Part shown: positions 33,516-48,700 of the stretch, piece by piece | How the letters are laid out: each line of letters begins with the position of its first letter | Position numbering within the stretch: position 1 is the stretch's first letter | NCBI GenBank assembly: GCA_034231615.1 | Contig: CM067304.1 | Coordinates: 16,419,944-16,483,943 of the forward strand | Origin: Meghimatium bilineatum | Taxonomy: Eukaryota > Mollusca > Gastropoda > Stylommatophora > Philomycidae | Reading direction: 5' to 3' | DNA: 64,000 nucleotides | Notes under the pieces: generated by a model | Database searches by the model: none | What the model saw: the letters and a program-made list of their open reading frames with translations, nothing else | What the model was told of the DNA's origin: nothing | Made by a program: the position numbers and the translations under genes

Positions 33516-36500
33516 CTAGTCTTCTACACTGTTCTCTAATCTTCTACACTGTTCTCTAGTCTTCTACACTGTTCTCTAGTCTTCTACACTGTTCTCTAGT
33601 CTTCTACACTGTTCTCTATCCTTCTACACTGTTCTCTAATCTTCTACACTGTTCTCTAATCTTCTACACTGTTCTCTAGTCTTCTACACTGTTCTCTAGT
33701 CTTCTACACTGTTCTCTAGTCTTCTACACTGTTCTCTAGTCTTCTACACTGTTCTCTAATCGTCTACACTGTTCTCTAATCTTCTACACTGTTCTCTAGT
33801 CTTCTACACTGTTCTCTAATCTTCTACACTGTTCTCTAATCTTCTACACTGTTCTCTAATCTTCTACACTGTTCTCTAAACTTCTATAATGTTCTATAGT
33901 CTTCTACACTGTTCTCTAATCTTCTACACTGTTCTCTAATCTTCTACACTGTTCTCTAGTCTTCTACACTGTTCTGTAATCTTCTACACTGTTCTCTAAT
34001 CTTCTACATTGTTCTCTAATCTTCTACACTGTTCTCTAGTCTTCTACACTGTTCTCTAATCTTCTACACTGTTCTCTAGTCTTCTACACTGTTCTCTAAT
34101 CTTCTACACTGTTCTCTAATCTTCTACACTGTTCTCTAGTCTTCTACACTGTTCTCTAATCTTCTACACTGTTCTCTAATCTTCTACACTGTTCTCTAGT
34201 CTTCTACACTGTTCTCTAGTCTTCTACACTTTTCTCTAGTCTTCTACACTGTTCTCTAATCTTCTACAATGTTCTCTAATCTTCTACACTGTTCTCTAAT
34301 CTTCTACACTGTTCTCTAGTCTTCTACACTGTTCTCTAGTCTTCTACACTGTTCTCTAGTCTTCTACACTGTTCTCTAGTCTTCTACACTGTTCTCTAAT
34401 CTTCTACACTGTTCTCTAGTCTTGTACACTGTTCTCTAATCTTCTACACTGTTCTCTAATCTTCTACACTGTTCTCTAATCTTCTACACTGTTCTCTAAT
34501 CTTCTACACTGTTCTCTAATCTTCTACACTGTTCTCTAATCTTCTACACTGTTCTCTAGTCTTCTACACTGTTCTCTAGTCTTCTACACTGTTCTCTAAT
34601 CTTCTACACTGTTTTCTAGTCTTCTACACTGTTCTCTAGTCTTCTACACTGTTCTCTAGTCTTCTACACTGTTCTCTAGTCTTCTACACTGTTCTCTAGT
34701 CTTCTACACTGTTCTCTAGTCTTCTACACTGTTCTCTAATCTTCTACACTGTTCTCTAATCTTCTACACTGTTCTCTAATCTTCTACACTGTTCTCTAAT
34801 CTTCTACACTGTTCTCTAGTCTTCTACACTGTTCTCTAATCTTCTACATTGTTCTCTAATCTTCTACACTGTTCTCTTATCTTCTACACTGTTCTCTTAT
34901 CTTCTACACTGTTCTCTAGTCTTCTACACTGTTCTCTAATCTTCTACACTGTTCTCTAGTCTTCTACACTGTTCTCTAATCTTCTACACTGTTCTCTAAT
35001 CTTCTACACTGTTCTCTAGTCTTCTACACTGTTCTCTAGTCTTCTACACTTTTCTCTAGTCTTCTACACTGTTCTCTAATCTTCTACACTGTTCTCTAAT
35101 CTTCTACACTGTTCTCTAATCTTCTACACTGTTCTCTAGTCTACTACACTGTTCTCTAGTCTTCTACACTGTTCTCTAGTCTTCTACACTGTTCTCTAGT
35201 CTTCTACACTGTTCTCTAATCTTCTACACTGTTCTCTAGTCTTGTACACTGTTCTCTAATCTTCTACACTGTTCTCTAATCTTCTACACTGTTCTCTAAT
35301 CTTCTACACTGTTCTCTAATCTTCTACACTGTTCTCTAATCTTCTACACTGTTCTCTAATCTTCTACACTGTTCTCTAGTCTTCTACACTGTTCTCTAGT
35401 CTTCTACACTGTTCTCTAATCTTCTACACTGTTTTCTAGTCTTCTACACTGTTCTCTAGTCTTCTACACTGTTCTCTAGTCTTCTACACTGTTCTCTAGT
35501 CTTCTACACTGTTCTCTAGTCTTCTACACTGTTCTCTAATCTTCTACACTGTTCTCTAATCTTCTACACTGTTCTCTAATCTTCTACACTGTTCTCTAAT
35601 CTTCTACACTGTTCTCTAGTCTTCTACACTGTTCTCTAATCTTCTACACTGTTCTCTAATCTTCTACACTGTTCTCTAATCTTCTACACTGTTCTCTAAT
35701 CTTCTACACTGTTCTCTAATCTTCTACACTGTTCTCTAATCTTCTACACTGTTCTCTAGTCTTCTACACTGTTCTCTAGTCTTCTACACTGTTCTCTAAT
35801 CTTCTACACTGTTCTCTAATCTTCTACACTGTTCTCTAATCTTCTACACTGTTCTCTAATCTTCTACACTGTTCTCTAGTCTTCTATACTGTTCTCTAGT
35901 CTTCTACACTGTTCTCTAGTATTCTTCACTGTTCTCTAGTCGTCTACACTGTTCTCTAATCTTCTACACTGTTCTCTAATCTTCTACACTATTCTCTAAT
36001 ATTCTACACTGTTCTCTAGTCTTCTACACTGTTCTCTAGTCTTCTACACTGTTCTCTAGTCTTCTACACTGTTCTCTAGTCTTCTACACTGTTCTCTAAT
36101 CTTCTACACTGTTCTCTAATCTTCTACACTGTTCTCTAATCTTCTACACTGTTCTCTAGTCTTCTACACTGTTCTCTAGTCTTCTACACTGTTCTCTAGT
36201 CTTATAACTGTTCTCTAGTCTTCTACACTGTTCTCTAATCTTCTACACTGTTCTCTAGTCTTCTACACTGTTCTCTAATCTTCTACACTGTTCTCTAATC
36301 TTCTACATTGTTCTCTAAACTTCTACACTGTTCTATAGTCTTCTACACTGTTCTCTAATCTTCTACACTGTTCTCTAATCTTCTACACTGTTCTCTAGTC
36401 TTCTACACTGTTCTCTAATCTTCTACACTGTTCTCTAATCTTCTACACTGTTCTCTAATCTTCTACACTGTTCTCTAATCTTCTACACTGTTCTCTAATC

Positions 36501-39500
36501 CTCTACACTGTTCTCTAATCTTCTACACTGTTCTCTAAACTTCTACACTGTTCTATAGTCTTCTACAGTGTTCTCTAGTCTTCTACACTGTTCTCTAATC
36601 TTCTACACTGTTCTCTAATCTTCTACACTGTTCTCTAGTCTTCTACACTGTTCTCTAATCTTCTACACTGTTCTCTAATCTTCTACACTGTTCTCTAATC
36701 TTCTACACTGTTCTCTAATCTTCTACACTGTTCTCTAGTCTTCTACACTGTTCTCTAGTCTTCTACACTGTTCTCTAATCTTCTACACTGTTCTCTAATC
36801 TTCTACACTGTTCTCTAATCTTCTACACTGTTCTCTAATCTTCTACACTGTTCTCTAATCTTCTACACTGTTCTCTAATCTTCTACACTGTTGTCTAATC
36901 TTCTACACTGTTCTCTAGTCTTCTACACTGTTCTCTAGTCTTCTACACTATTCTCTAGTCTTCTACACTGTTCTCTAGTCTTCTACACTGTTCTCTAAAC
37001 TTCTACACTGTTCTCTAGTCTTCTACACTGTTCTCTAATCTTCTACACTGTTCTCTAATCTTCTACACTGTTCTCTAGTCTTCTACACTGTTCTCTAGTC
37101 TTCTACACTGTTCTCTAATCTTCTACACTGTTCTCTAGTCTTCTACACTGTTCTCTAGTCTTCTACACTGTTCTCTAGTCTTCTACACTGTTCTCTAATC
37201 TTCTACACTGTTCTCTAATCTTCTACACTGTTCTCTAGTCTTCTACACTGTACTCTAGTCTTCTACACTGTTCTCTAGTCTTCTACACTGTTCTCTAGTC
37301 TTCTACACTGTTCTCTAATCTTCTACACTGTTCTCTAATCTTCTACACTGTTCTCTAGTCTTCTACACTGTTCTCTAGTCTTCTACACTGTTCTCTAGTC
37401 TTCTACACTGTTCTCTAATCGTCTACACTGTTCTCTAATCTTCTACACTGTTCTCTAGTCTTCTACACTGTTCTCTAATCTTCTACACTGTTCTCTAGTC
37501 TTCTACACTGTTCTCTAGTCTTCTACACTGTTCTCTAATCTTCTACACTGTTCTCTAATCTTCTACACTGTTCTCTAATCTTCTACACTGTTCTCTAATC
37601 TTCTACACTGTTCTCTAGTCTTCTACACTGTTCTCTAGTCTTCTACACTGTTCTCTAGTATTCTTCACTGTTCTCTAGTCGTCTACACTGTTCTCTAATC
37701 TTCTACACAAGTTCTCTAATCTTCTACACATTTCTCTAATCTTCTACACTATTCTCTAATATTCTACACTGTTCTCTAGTCTTCTACACTGTTCTCTAGT
37801 CTTCTACACTGTTCTCTAGTCTTCTACACTGTTCTCTAGTCTTCTACACTGTTCTCTAATCTTCTACACTGTTCTCTAATCTTCTACACTGTTCTCTAAT
37901 CTTCTACACTGTTCTCTAGTCTTCTACACTGTTCTCTAGTCTTCTACACTGTTCTCTAGTCTTATAACTGTTCTCTAGTCTTCTACACTGTTCTCTAATC
38001 GTCTACACTGTTCTCTAATCTTCTACACTGTTCTCTAGTCTTCTACACTGTTCTCTAATCTTCTACACTGTTCTCTAGTCTTCTACACTGTTCTCTAGTC
38101 TTCTACACTGTTCTCTAATCTTCTACACTGTTCTCTAATCTTCTACACTGTTCTCTAATCTTCTACACTGTTCTCTAATCTTCTACACTGTTCTCTAGTC
38201 TTCTATACTGTTCTCTAGTCTTCTACACTGTTCTCTAGTATTCTTCACTGTTCTCTAGTCGTCTACACTGTTCTCTAATCTTCTACACAAGTTCTCTAAT
38301 CTTCTACACATTTCTCTAATCTTCTACACTATTCTCTAATATTCTACACTGTTCTCTAGTCTTCTACACTGTTCTCTAGTCTTCTACACTGTTCTCTAGT
38401 CTTCTACACTGTTCTCTAGTCTTCTACACTGTTCTCTAATCTTCTACACTGTTCTCTAATCTTCTACACTGTTCTCTAATCTTCTACACTGTTCTCTAGT
38501 CTTCTACACTGTTCTCTAGTCTTCTACACTGTTCTCTAGTCTTATAACTGTTCTCTAGTCTTCTACACTGTTCTCTAATCTTCTACACTGTTCTCTAGTC
38601 TTCTACACTGTTCTCTAATCTTCTACACTGTTCTCTAATCTTCTACATTGTTCTCTAAACTTCTACACTGTTCTATAGTCTTCTACACTGTTCTCTAATC
38701 TTCTACACTGTTCTCTAATCTTCTACACTGTTCTCTAGTCTTCTACACTGTTCTCTAATCTTCTACACTGTTCTCTAATCTTCTACACTGTTCTCTAATC
38801 TTCTACACTGTTCTCTAATCTTCTACACTGTTCTCTAATCCTCTACACTGTTCTCTAATCTTCTACACTGTTCTCTAAACTTCTACACTGTTCTATAGTC
38901 TTCTACACTGTTCTCTAGTCTTCTACACTGTTCTCTAATCTTCTACACTGTTCTCTAATCTTCTACACTGTTCTCTAGTCTTCTACACTGTTCTCTAATC
39001 TTCTACACTGTTCTCTAATCTTCTACACTGTTCTCTAATCTTCTACACTGTTCTCTAATCTTCTACACTGTTCTCTAGTCTTCTACACTGTTCTCTAGTC
39101 TTCTACACTGTTCTCTAATCTTCTACACTGTTCTCTAATCTTCTACACTGTTCTCTAATCTTCTACACTGTTCTCTAATCTTCTACACTGTTCTCTAATC
39201 TTCTACACTGTTCTCTAATCTTCTACACTGTTGTCTAATCTTCTACACTGTTCTCTAGTCTTCTACACTGTTCTCTAGTCTTCTACACTATTCTCTAGTC
39301 TTCTACACTGTTCTCTAGTCTTCTACACTGTTCTCTAAACTTCTACACTGTTCTCTAGTCTTCTACACTGTTCTCTAATCTTCTACACTGTTCTCTAATC
39401 TTCTACACTGTTCTCTAGTCTTCTACACTGTTCTCTAGTCTTCTACACTGTTCTCTAATCTTCTACACTGTTCTCTAGTCTTCTACACTGTTCTCTAGTC

Positions 39501-42500
39501 TTCTACACTGTTCTCTAGTCTTCTACACTGTTCTCTAATCTTCTACACTGTTCTCTAATCTTCTACACTGTTCTCTAGTCTTCTACACTGTTCTCTAGTC
39601 TTCTACACTGTTCTCTAGTCTTCTACACTGTTCTCTAGTCTTCTACACTGTTCTCTAATCTTCTACACTGTTCTCTAATCTTCTACACTGTTCTCTAGTC
39701 TTCTACACTGTTCTCTAGTCTTCTACACTGTTCTCTAGTCTTCTACACTGTTCTCTAATCGTCTACACTGTTCTCTAATCTTCTACACTGTTCTCTAGTC
39801 TTCTACACTGTTCTCTAATCTTCTACACTGTTCTCTAATCTTCTACACTGTTCTCTAATCTTCTACACTGTTCTCTAATCTTCTACACTGTTCTCTAAAC
39901 TTCTACACTGTTCTATAGTCTTCTACACTGTTCTCTAATCTTCTACACTGTTCTCTAATCTTCTATACTGTTCTCTAGTCTTCTACACTGTTCTCTAATC
40001 TTCTACACTGTTCTCTAATCTTCTACACTGTTCTCTAATCTTCTACACTGTTCTCTAGTCTTCTACACTGTTCTCTAGTCTTCTACACTGTTCTCTAGTC
40101 TTCTACACTGTTCTCTAGTCTTCTACACTGTTCTCTAATCTTCTACACTGTTCTCTAGTCTTGTACACTGTTCTCTAATCTTCTACACTGTTCTCTAATC
40201 TTCTACACTGTTCTCTAATCTTCTACACTGTTCTCTAATCTTCTACACTGTTCTCTAGTCTTCTACACTGTTCTCTAGTCTTCTACACTGTTCTCTAGTC
40301 TTCTACACTGTTCTCTAGTCTTCTACACTGTTCTCTAATCTTCTACACTGTTCTCTAGTCTTGTACACTGTTCTCTAATCTTCTACACTGTTCTCTAATC
40401 TTCTACACTGTTCTCTAATCTTCTACACTGTTCTCTAATCTTCTACACTGTTCTCTAATCTTCTACACTGTTCTCTAATCTTCTACACTGTTCTCTAGTC
40501 TTCTACACTGTTCTCTAGTCTTCTACACTGTTCTCTAATCTTCTACACTGTTTTCTAGTCTTCTACGCTGTTCTCTAGTCTTCTACACTGTTCTCTAGTC
40601 TTCTACACTGTTCTCTAGTCTTCTACACTGTTCTCTAATCTTCTACACTGTTCTCTAATCTTCTACACTGTTCTCTAATCTTCTACACTGTTCTCTAATC
40701 TTCTACACTGTTCTCTAATCTTCTACACTGTTCTCTAGTCTTTTACACTGTTCTCTAGTCTTCTACACTGTTCTCTAGTCTTCTACACTGTTCTCTAGTC
40801 TTCTACACTGTTCTCTAGTCTTCTAAACTGTTCTCTAGTCTTCTACACTGTTCTCTAGTCTTCTACACTGTTCTCTAATCTTCTACACTGTTCTCTAGTC
40901 GTGTACACTGTTCTCTAATCTTCTACACTGTTCTCTAATCTTCTACACTGTTCTCTAATCTTCTACACTGTTCTCTAATCTTCTACACTGTTCTCTAATC
41001 TTCTACACTGTTCTCTAATCTTCTACACTGTTCTCTAGTCTTCTACACTGTTCTCTAGTCTTCTACACTGTTCTCTAATCTTCTACACTGTTTTCTAGTC
41101 TTCTACACTGTTCTCTAGTCTTCTACACTGTTCTCTAGTCTTCTACACTGTTCTCTAGTCTTCTACACTGTTCTCTAGTCTTCTACACTGTTCTCTAATC
41201 TTCTACACTGTTCTCTAATCTTCTACACTGTTCTCTAATCTTCTACACTGTTCTCTAATCTTCTACACTGTTCTCTAGTCTTCTACACTGTTCTCTAATC
41301 TTCTACACTGTTCTCTAATCTTCTACACTGTTCTCTAATCTTCTACACTGTTCTCTAATCTTCTACACTGTTCTCTAATCTTCTACACTGTTCTCTAATC
41401 TTCTACACTGTTCTCTAGTCTTCTACACTGTTCTCTAGTCTTCTACACTGTTCTCTAATTTTCTACACTGTTCTCTAATCTTCTACACTGTTCTCTAATC
41501 TTCTACACTGTTCTCTAATCTTCTACACTGTTCTCTAGTCTTCTATACTGTTCTCTAGTCTTCTACACTGTTCTCTAGTATTCTTCACTGTTCTCTAGTC
41601 GTCTACACTGTTCTCTAATCTTCTACACTGTTCTCTAATCTTCTACACATTTCTCTAATCTTCTACACTATTCTCTAATATTCTACACTGTTCTCTAGTC
41701 TTCTACACTGTTCTCTAGTCTTCTACACTGTTCTCTAGTCTTCTACACTGTTCTCTAGTCTTCTACACTGTTCTCTAATCTTCTACACTGTTCTCTAATC
41801 TTCTACACTGTTCTCTAATCTTCTACACTGTTCTCTAGTCTTCTACACTGTTCTCTAGTCTTCTACACTGTTCTCTAGTCTTATAACTGTTCTCTAGTCT
41901 TCTACACTGTTCTCTAATCTTCTACACTGTTCTCTAGTCTTCTACACTGTTCTCTAATCTTCTACACTGTTCTCTAATCTTCTACATTGTTCTCTAAACT
42001 TCTACACTGTTCTATAGTCTTCTACACTGTTCTCTAATCTTCTACACTGTTCTCTAATCTTCTACACTGTTCTCTAGTCTTCTACACTGTTCTCTAATCT
42101 TCTACACTGTTCTCTAATCTTCTACACTGTTCTCTAATCTTCTACACTGTTCTCTAATCTTCTACACTGTTCTCTAATCCTCTACACTGTTCTCTAATCT
42201 TCTACACTGTTCTCTAAACTTCTACACTGTTCTATAGTCTTCTACACTGTTCTCTAGTCTTCTACACTGTTCTCTAATCTTCTACACTGTTCTCTAATCT
42301 TCTACACTGTTCTCTAGTCTTCTACACTGTTCTCTAATCTTCTACACTGTTCTCTAATCTTCTACACTGTTCTCTAATCTTCTACACTGTTCTCTAATCT
42401 TCTACACTGTTCTCTAGTCTTCTACACTGTTCTCTAGTCTTCTACACTGTTCTCTAATCTTCTACACTGTTCTCTAATCTTCTACACTGTTCTCTAATCT

Positions 42501-45500
42501 TCTACACTGTTCTCTAATCTTCTACACTGTTCTCTAATCTTCTACACTGTTGTCTAATCTTCTACACTGTTGTCTAATCTTCTACACTGTTCTCTGGTCT
42601 TCTACACTGTTCTCTAGTCTTCTACACTATTCTCTAGTCTTCTACACTGTTCTCTAGTCTTCTACACTGTTCTCTAAACTTCTACACTGTTCTCTAATCT
42701 TCTACACTGTTCTCTAATCTTCTACACTGTTCTCTAATCTTCTACACTGTTCTCTAGTCTTCTACACTGTTCTCTAGTCTTCTACACTGTTCTCTAGTCT
42801 TCTACACTGTTCTCTAGTCTTCTACACTGTTCTCTAATCTTCTACACTGTTCTCTAGTCTTGTACACTGTTCTCTAATCTTCTACACTGTTCTCTAATCT
42901 TCTACACTGTTCTCTAATCTTCTACACTGTTCTCTAATCTTCTACACTGTTCTCTAATCTTCTACACTGTTCTCTAATCTTCTACACTGTTCTCTAGTCT
43001 TCTACACTGTTCTCTAGTCTTCTACACTGTTCTCTAATCTTCTACACTGTTTTCTAGTCTTCTACACTGTTCTCTAGTCTTCTACACTGTTCTCTAGTCT
43101 TCTACACTGTTCTCTAGTCTTCTACACTGTTCTCTAGTCTTCTACACTGTTCTCTAATCTTCTACACTGTTCTCTAATCTTCTACACTGTTCTCTAATCT
43201 TCTACACTGTTCTCTAATCTTCTACACTGTTCTCTAGTCTTCTACACTGTTCTCTAATCTTCTACACTGTTCTCTAATCTTCTACACTGTTCTCTAATCT
43301 TCTACACTGTTCTCTAATCTTCTACACTGTTCTCTAATCTTCTACACTGTTCTCTAATCTTCTACACTGTTCTCTAGTCTTCTACACTGTTCTCTAGTCT
43401 TCTACACTGTTCTCTAATCTTCTACACTGTTCTCTAATCTTCTACACTGTTCTCTAATCTTCTACACTGTTCTCTAATCTTCTACACTGTTCTCTAGTCT
43501 TCTATACTGTTCTCTAGTCTTCTACACTGTTCTCTAGTATTCTTCACTGTTCTCTAGTCGTCTACACTGTTCTCTAATCTTCTACACTGTTCTCTAATCT
43601 TCTACACATTTCTCTAATCTTCTACACTATTCTCTAATATTCTACACTGTTCTCTAGTCTTCTACACTGTTCTCTAGTCTTCTACACTGTTCTCTAGTCT
43701 TCTACACTGTTCTCTAGTCTTCTACACTGTTCTCTAATCTTCTACACTGTTCTCTAATCTTCTACACTGTTCTCTAATCTTCTACACTGTTCTCTAGTCT
43801 TCTACACTGTTCTCTAGTCTTCTACACTGTTCTCTAGTCTTATAACTGTTCTCTAGTCTTCTACACTGTTCTCTAATCTTCTACACTGTTCTCTAGTCTT
43901 CTACACTGTTCTCTAATCTTCTACACTGTTCTCTAATCTTCTACATTGTTCTCTAAACTTCTACACTGTTCTATAGTCTTCTACACTGTTCTCTAATATT
44001 CTACACTGTTCTCTAATCTTCTACACTGTTCTCTAGTCTTCTACACTGTTCTCTAATCTTCTACACTGTTCTCTAATCTTCTACACTGTTCTCTAATCTT
44101 CTACACTGTTCTCTAATCTTCTACACTGTTCTCTAATCCTCTACACTGTTCTCTAATCTTCTACACTGTTCTCTAAACTTCTACACTGTTCTATAGTCTT
44201 CTACACTGTTCTCTAGTCTTCTACACTGTTCTCTAATCTTCTACACTGTTCTCTAATCTTCTACACTGTTCTCTAGTCTTCTACACTGTTCTCTAATCTT
44301 CAACACTGTTCTCTAATCTTCTACACTGTTCTCTAATCTTCTACACTGTTCTCTAATCTTCTACACTGTTCTCTAGTCTTCTACACTGTTCTCTAGTCTT
44401 CTACACTGTTCTCTAATCTTCTACACTGTTCTCTAATCTTCTACACTGTTCTCTAATCTTCTACACTGTTCTCTAATCTTCTACACTGTTCTCTAATCTT
44501 CTACACTGTTCTCTAATCTTCTACACTGTTGTCTAATCTTCTACACTGTTCTCTAGTCTTCTACACTGTTCTCTAGTCTTCTACACTATTCTCTAGTCTT
44601 CTACACTGTTCTCTAGTCTTCTACACTGTTCTCTAAACTTCTACACTGTTCTCTAGTCTTCTACACTGTTCTCTAATCTTCTACACTGTTCTCTAATCTT
44701 CTACACTGTTCTCTAGTCTTCTACACTGTTCTCTAATCTTCTACACTGTTCTCTAATCTTCTACACTGTTCTCTAATCTTCTACACTGTTCTCTAATCTT
44801 CTACACTGTTCTCTAAACTTCTACACTGTTCTATAGTCTTCTACACTGTTCTCTAATCTTCTACACTGTTCTCTAATCTTCTACACTGTTCTCTAGTCTT
44901 CTACACTGTTCTCTAATCTTCTACACTGTTCTCTAATCTTCTACACTGTTCTCTAATCTTCTACACTGTTCTCTAGTCTTCTACACTGTTCTCTAGTCTT
45001 CTACACTGTTCTCTAGTCTTCTACACTGTTCTCTAGTCTTCTACACTGTTCTCTAATCTTCTACACTGTTCTCTAGTCTTGTACACTGTTCTCTAATCTT
45101 CTACACTGTTCTCTAATCTTCTACACTGTTCTCTAATCTTCTACACTGTTCTCTAATCTTCTACACTGTTCTCTAGTCTTCTACACTGTTCTCTAGTCTT
45201 CTACACTGTTCTCTAGTCTTCTACACTGTTCTCTAGTCTTCTACACTGTTCTCTAATCTTCTACACTGTTCTCTAGTCTTGTACACTGTTCTCTAATCTT
45301 CTACACTGTTCTCTAATCTTCTACACTGTTCTCTAATCTTCTACACTGTTCTCTAATCTTCTACACTGTTCTCTAATCTTCTACACTGTTCTCTAGTCTT
45401 CTACACTGTTCTCTAGTCTTCTACACTGTTCTCTAATCTTGTACACTGTTTTCTAGTCTTCTACGCTGTTCTCTAGTCTTCTACACTGTTCTCTAGTCTT

Positions 45501-45770
45501 CTACACTGTTCTCTAGTCTTCTACACTGTTCTCTAATCTTCTACACTGTTCTCTAATCTTCTACACTGTTCTCTAATCTTCTACACTGTTCTCTAATCTT
45601 CTACACTGTTCTCTAATCTTCTACACTGTTCTCTAGTCTTTTACACTGTTCTCTAGTCTTCTACACTGTTCTCTAGTCTTCTACACTGTTCTCTAGTCTT
45701 CTACACTGTTCTCTAGTCTTCTACACTGTTCTCTAGTCTTCTACACTGTTTTCTAATCTTCTACACTGTT

Positions 45771-48700
45771 CTTCAATCTTCTACACTATTCTCTAATATT
45801 CTACACTGTTCTCTAATCTTCTACACTGTTCTCTAATCTTCTACACTGTTCTCTAATCTTCTACACTGTTCTCTAATCTTCTACACTGTTCTCTAATCTT
45901 CTACACTGTTCTCTAAACTTCTACACTGTTCTATAGTCTTCTACACTGTTCTCTAATCTTCTACACTGTTCTCTAATCTTCTACACTGTTCTCTAGTCTT
46001 CTACACTGTTCTCTAATCTTCTACACTGTTCTCTAATCTTCTACATTGTTCTCTAATCTTCTACACTGTTCTCTAGTCTTCTACACTGTTTTCTAATCTT
46101 CTACACTGTTCTCTAATCTTCTACACTGTTCTCTAATCTTCTACACTGTTCTCTAAACTTCTACACTGTTCTATAGTCTTCTACACTGTTCTCTAATCTT
46201 CTACACTGTTTTCTAATCTTCTACACTGTTCTCTAATCTTCTACACTGTTCTCTAATCTTCTACACTGTTCTCTAATCTTCTACACTGTTCTCTAATCTT
46301 CTACACTGTTGTCTAATCTTCTACACTGTTCTCTAGTCTTCTACACTGTTCTCTAGTCTTCTACACTATTCTCTAGTCTTCTACACTGTTCTCTAGTCTT
46401 CTACACTGTTCTCTAAACTTCTACACTGTTCTCTAGTCTTCTACACTGTTCTCTAATCTTCTACACTGTTCTCTAATCTTCTACACTGTTCTCTAGTCTT
46501 CTACACTGTTCTCTAATCTTCTACACTGTTCTCTAATCTTCTACACTGTTCTCTAATCTTCTACACTGTTCTCTAATCTTCTACACTGTTCTCTAAACTT
46601 CTACACTGTTCTATAGTCTTCTACACTGTTCTCTAATCTTCTACACTGTTCTCTAATCTTCTACACTGTTCTCTAGTCTTCTACACTGTTCTCTAATCTT
46701 CTACACTGTTCTCTAATCTTCTACACTGTTCTCTAATCTTCTACACTGTTCTCTAGTCTTCTACACTGTTCTCTAGTCTTCTACACTGTTCTCTAGTCTT
46801 CTACACTGTTCTCTAGTCTTCTACACTGTTCTCTAATCTTCTACACTGTTCTCTAGTCTTGTACACTGTTCTCTAATCTTCTACACTGTTCTCTAATCTT
46901 CTACACTGTTCTCTAATCTTCTACACTGTTCTCTAATCTTCTACACTGTTCTCTAGTCTTCTACACTGTTCTCTAGTCTTCTACACTGTTCTCTAGTCTT
47001 CTACACTGTTCTCTAGTCTTCTACACTGTTCTCTAATCTTCTACACTGTTCTCTAGTCTTGTACACTGTTCTCTAATCTTCTACACTGTTCTCTAATCTT
47101 CTACACTGTTCTCTAATCTTCTACACTGTTATCTAATCTTCTACACTGTTCTCTAATCTTCTACACTGTTCTCTAATCTTCTACACTGTTCTCTAGTCTT
47201 CTACACTGTTCTCTAGTCTTCTACACTGTTCTCTAATCTTCTACACTGTTCTCTAGTCTTCTACACTGTTCTCTAATCTTCTACACTGTTCTCTAATCTT
47301 CTACACTGTTCTCTAATCTTCTACACTGTTCTCTAATCTTCTACACTGTTCTCTAATCTTCTACACTGTTCTCTAATCTTCTACACTGTTGTCTAATCTT
47401 CTACACTGTTCTCTAGTCTTCTACACTGTTCTCTAGTCTTCTACACTATTCTCTAGTCTTCTACACTGTTCTCTAGTCTTCTACACTGTTCTCTAAACTT
47501 CTACACTGTTCTCTAGTCTTCTACACTGTTCTCTAATCTTCTACACTGTTCTCTAATCTTCTACACTGTTCTCTAGTCTTCTACACTGTTCTCTAATCTT
47601 CTACACTGTTCTCTAATCTTCTACACTGTTCTCTAATCTTCTACACTGTTCTCTAATCTTCTACACTGTTCTCTAAACTTCTACACTGTTCTATAGTCTT
47701 CTACACTGTTCTCTAATCTTCTACACTGTTCTCTAATCTTCTACACTGTTCTCTAGTCTTCTACACTGTTCTCTAATCTTCTACACTGTTCTCTAATCTT
47801 CTACACTGTTCTCTAATCTTCTACACTGTTCTCTAGTCTTCTACACTGTTCTCTAGTCTTCTACACTGTTCTCTAGTCTTCTACACTGTTCTCTAGTCTT
47901 CTACACTGTTCTCTAATCTTCTACACTGTTCTCTAGTCTTGTACACTGTTCTCTAATCTTCTACACTGTTCTCTAATCTTCTACACTGTTCTCTAATCTT
48001 CTACACTGTTCTCTAATCTTCTACACTGTTCTCTAGTCTTCTACACTGTTCTCTAGTCTTCTACACTGTTCTCTAGTCTTCTACACTGTTCTCTAGTCTT
48101 CTACACTGTTCTCTAATCTTCTACACTGTTCTCTAGTCTTGTACACTGTTCTCTAATCTTCTACACTGTTCTCTAATCTTCTACACTGTTCTCTAATCTT
48201 CTACACTGTTCTCTAATCTTCTACACTGTTCTCTAATCTTCTACACTGTTCTCTAATCTTCTACACTGTTCTCTAGTCTTCTACACTGTTCTCTAGTCTT
48301 CTACACTGTTCTCTAATCTTCTACACTGTTTTCTAGTCTTCTACGCTGTTCTCTAGTCTTCTACACTGTTCTCTAGTCTTCTACACTGTTCTCTAGTCTT
48401 CTACACTGTTCTCTAATCTTCTACACTGTTCTCTAATCTTCTACACTGTTCTCTAATCTTCTACACTGTTCTCTAATCTTCTACACTGTTCTCTAATCTT
48501 CTACACTGTTCTCTAGTCTTTTACACTGTTCTCTAGTCTTCTACACTGTTCTCTAGTCTTCTACACTGTTCTCTAGTCTTCTACACTGTTCTCTAGTCTT
48601 CTACACTGTTCTCTAGTCTTCTACACTGTTTTCTAATCTTCTACACTGTTCTTCAATCTTCTACACTATTCTCTAATATTCTACACTGTTCTCTAATCTT

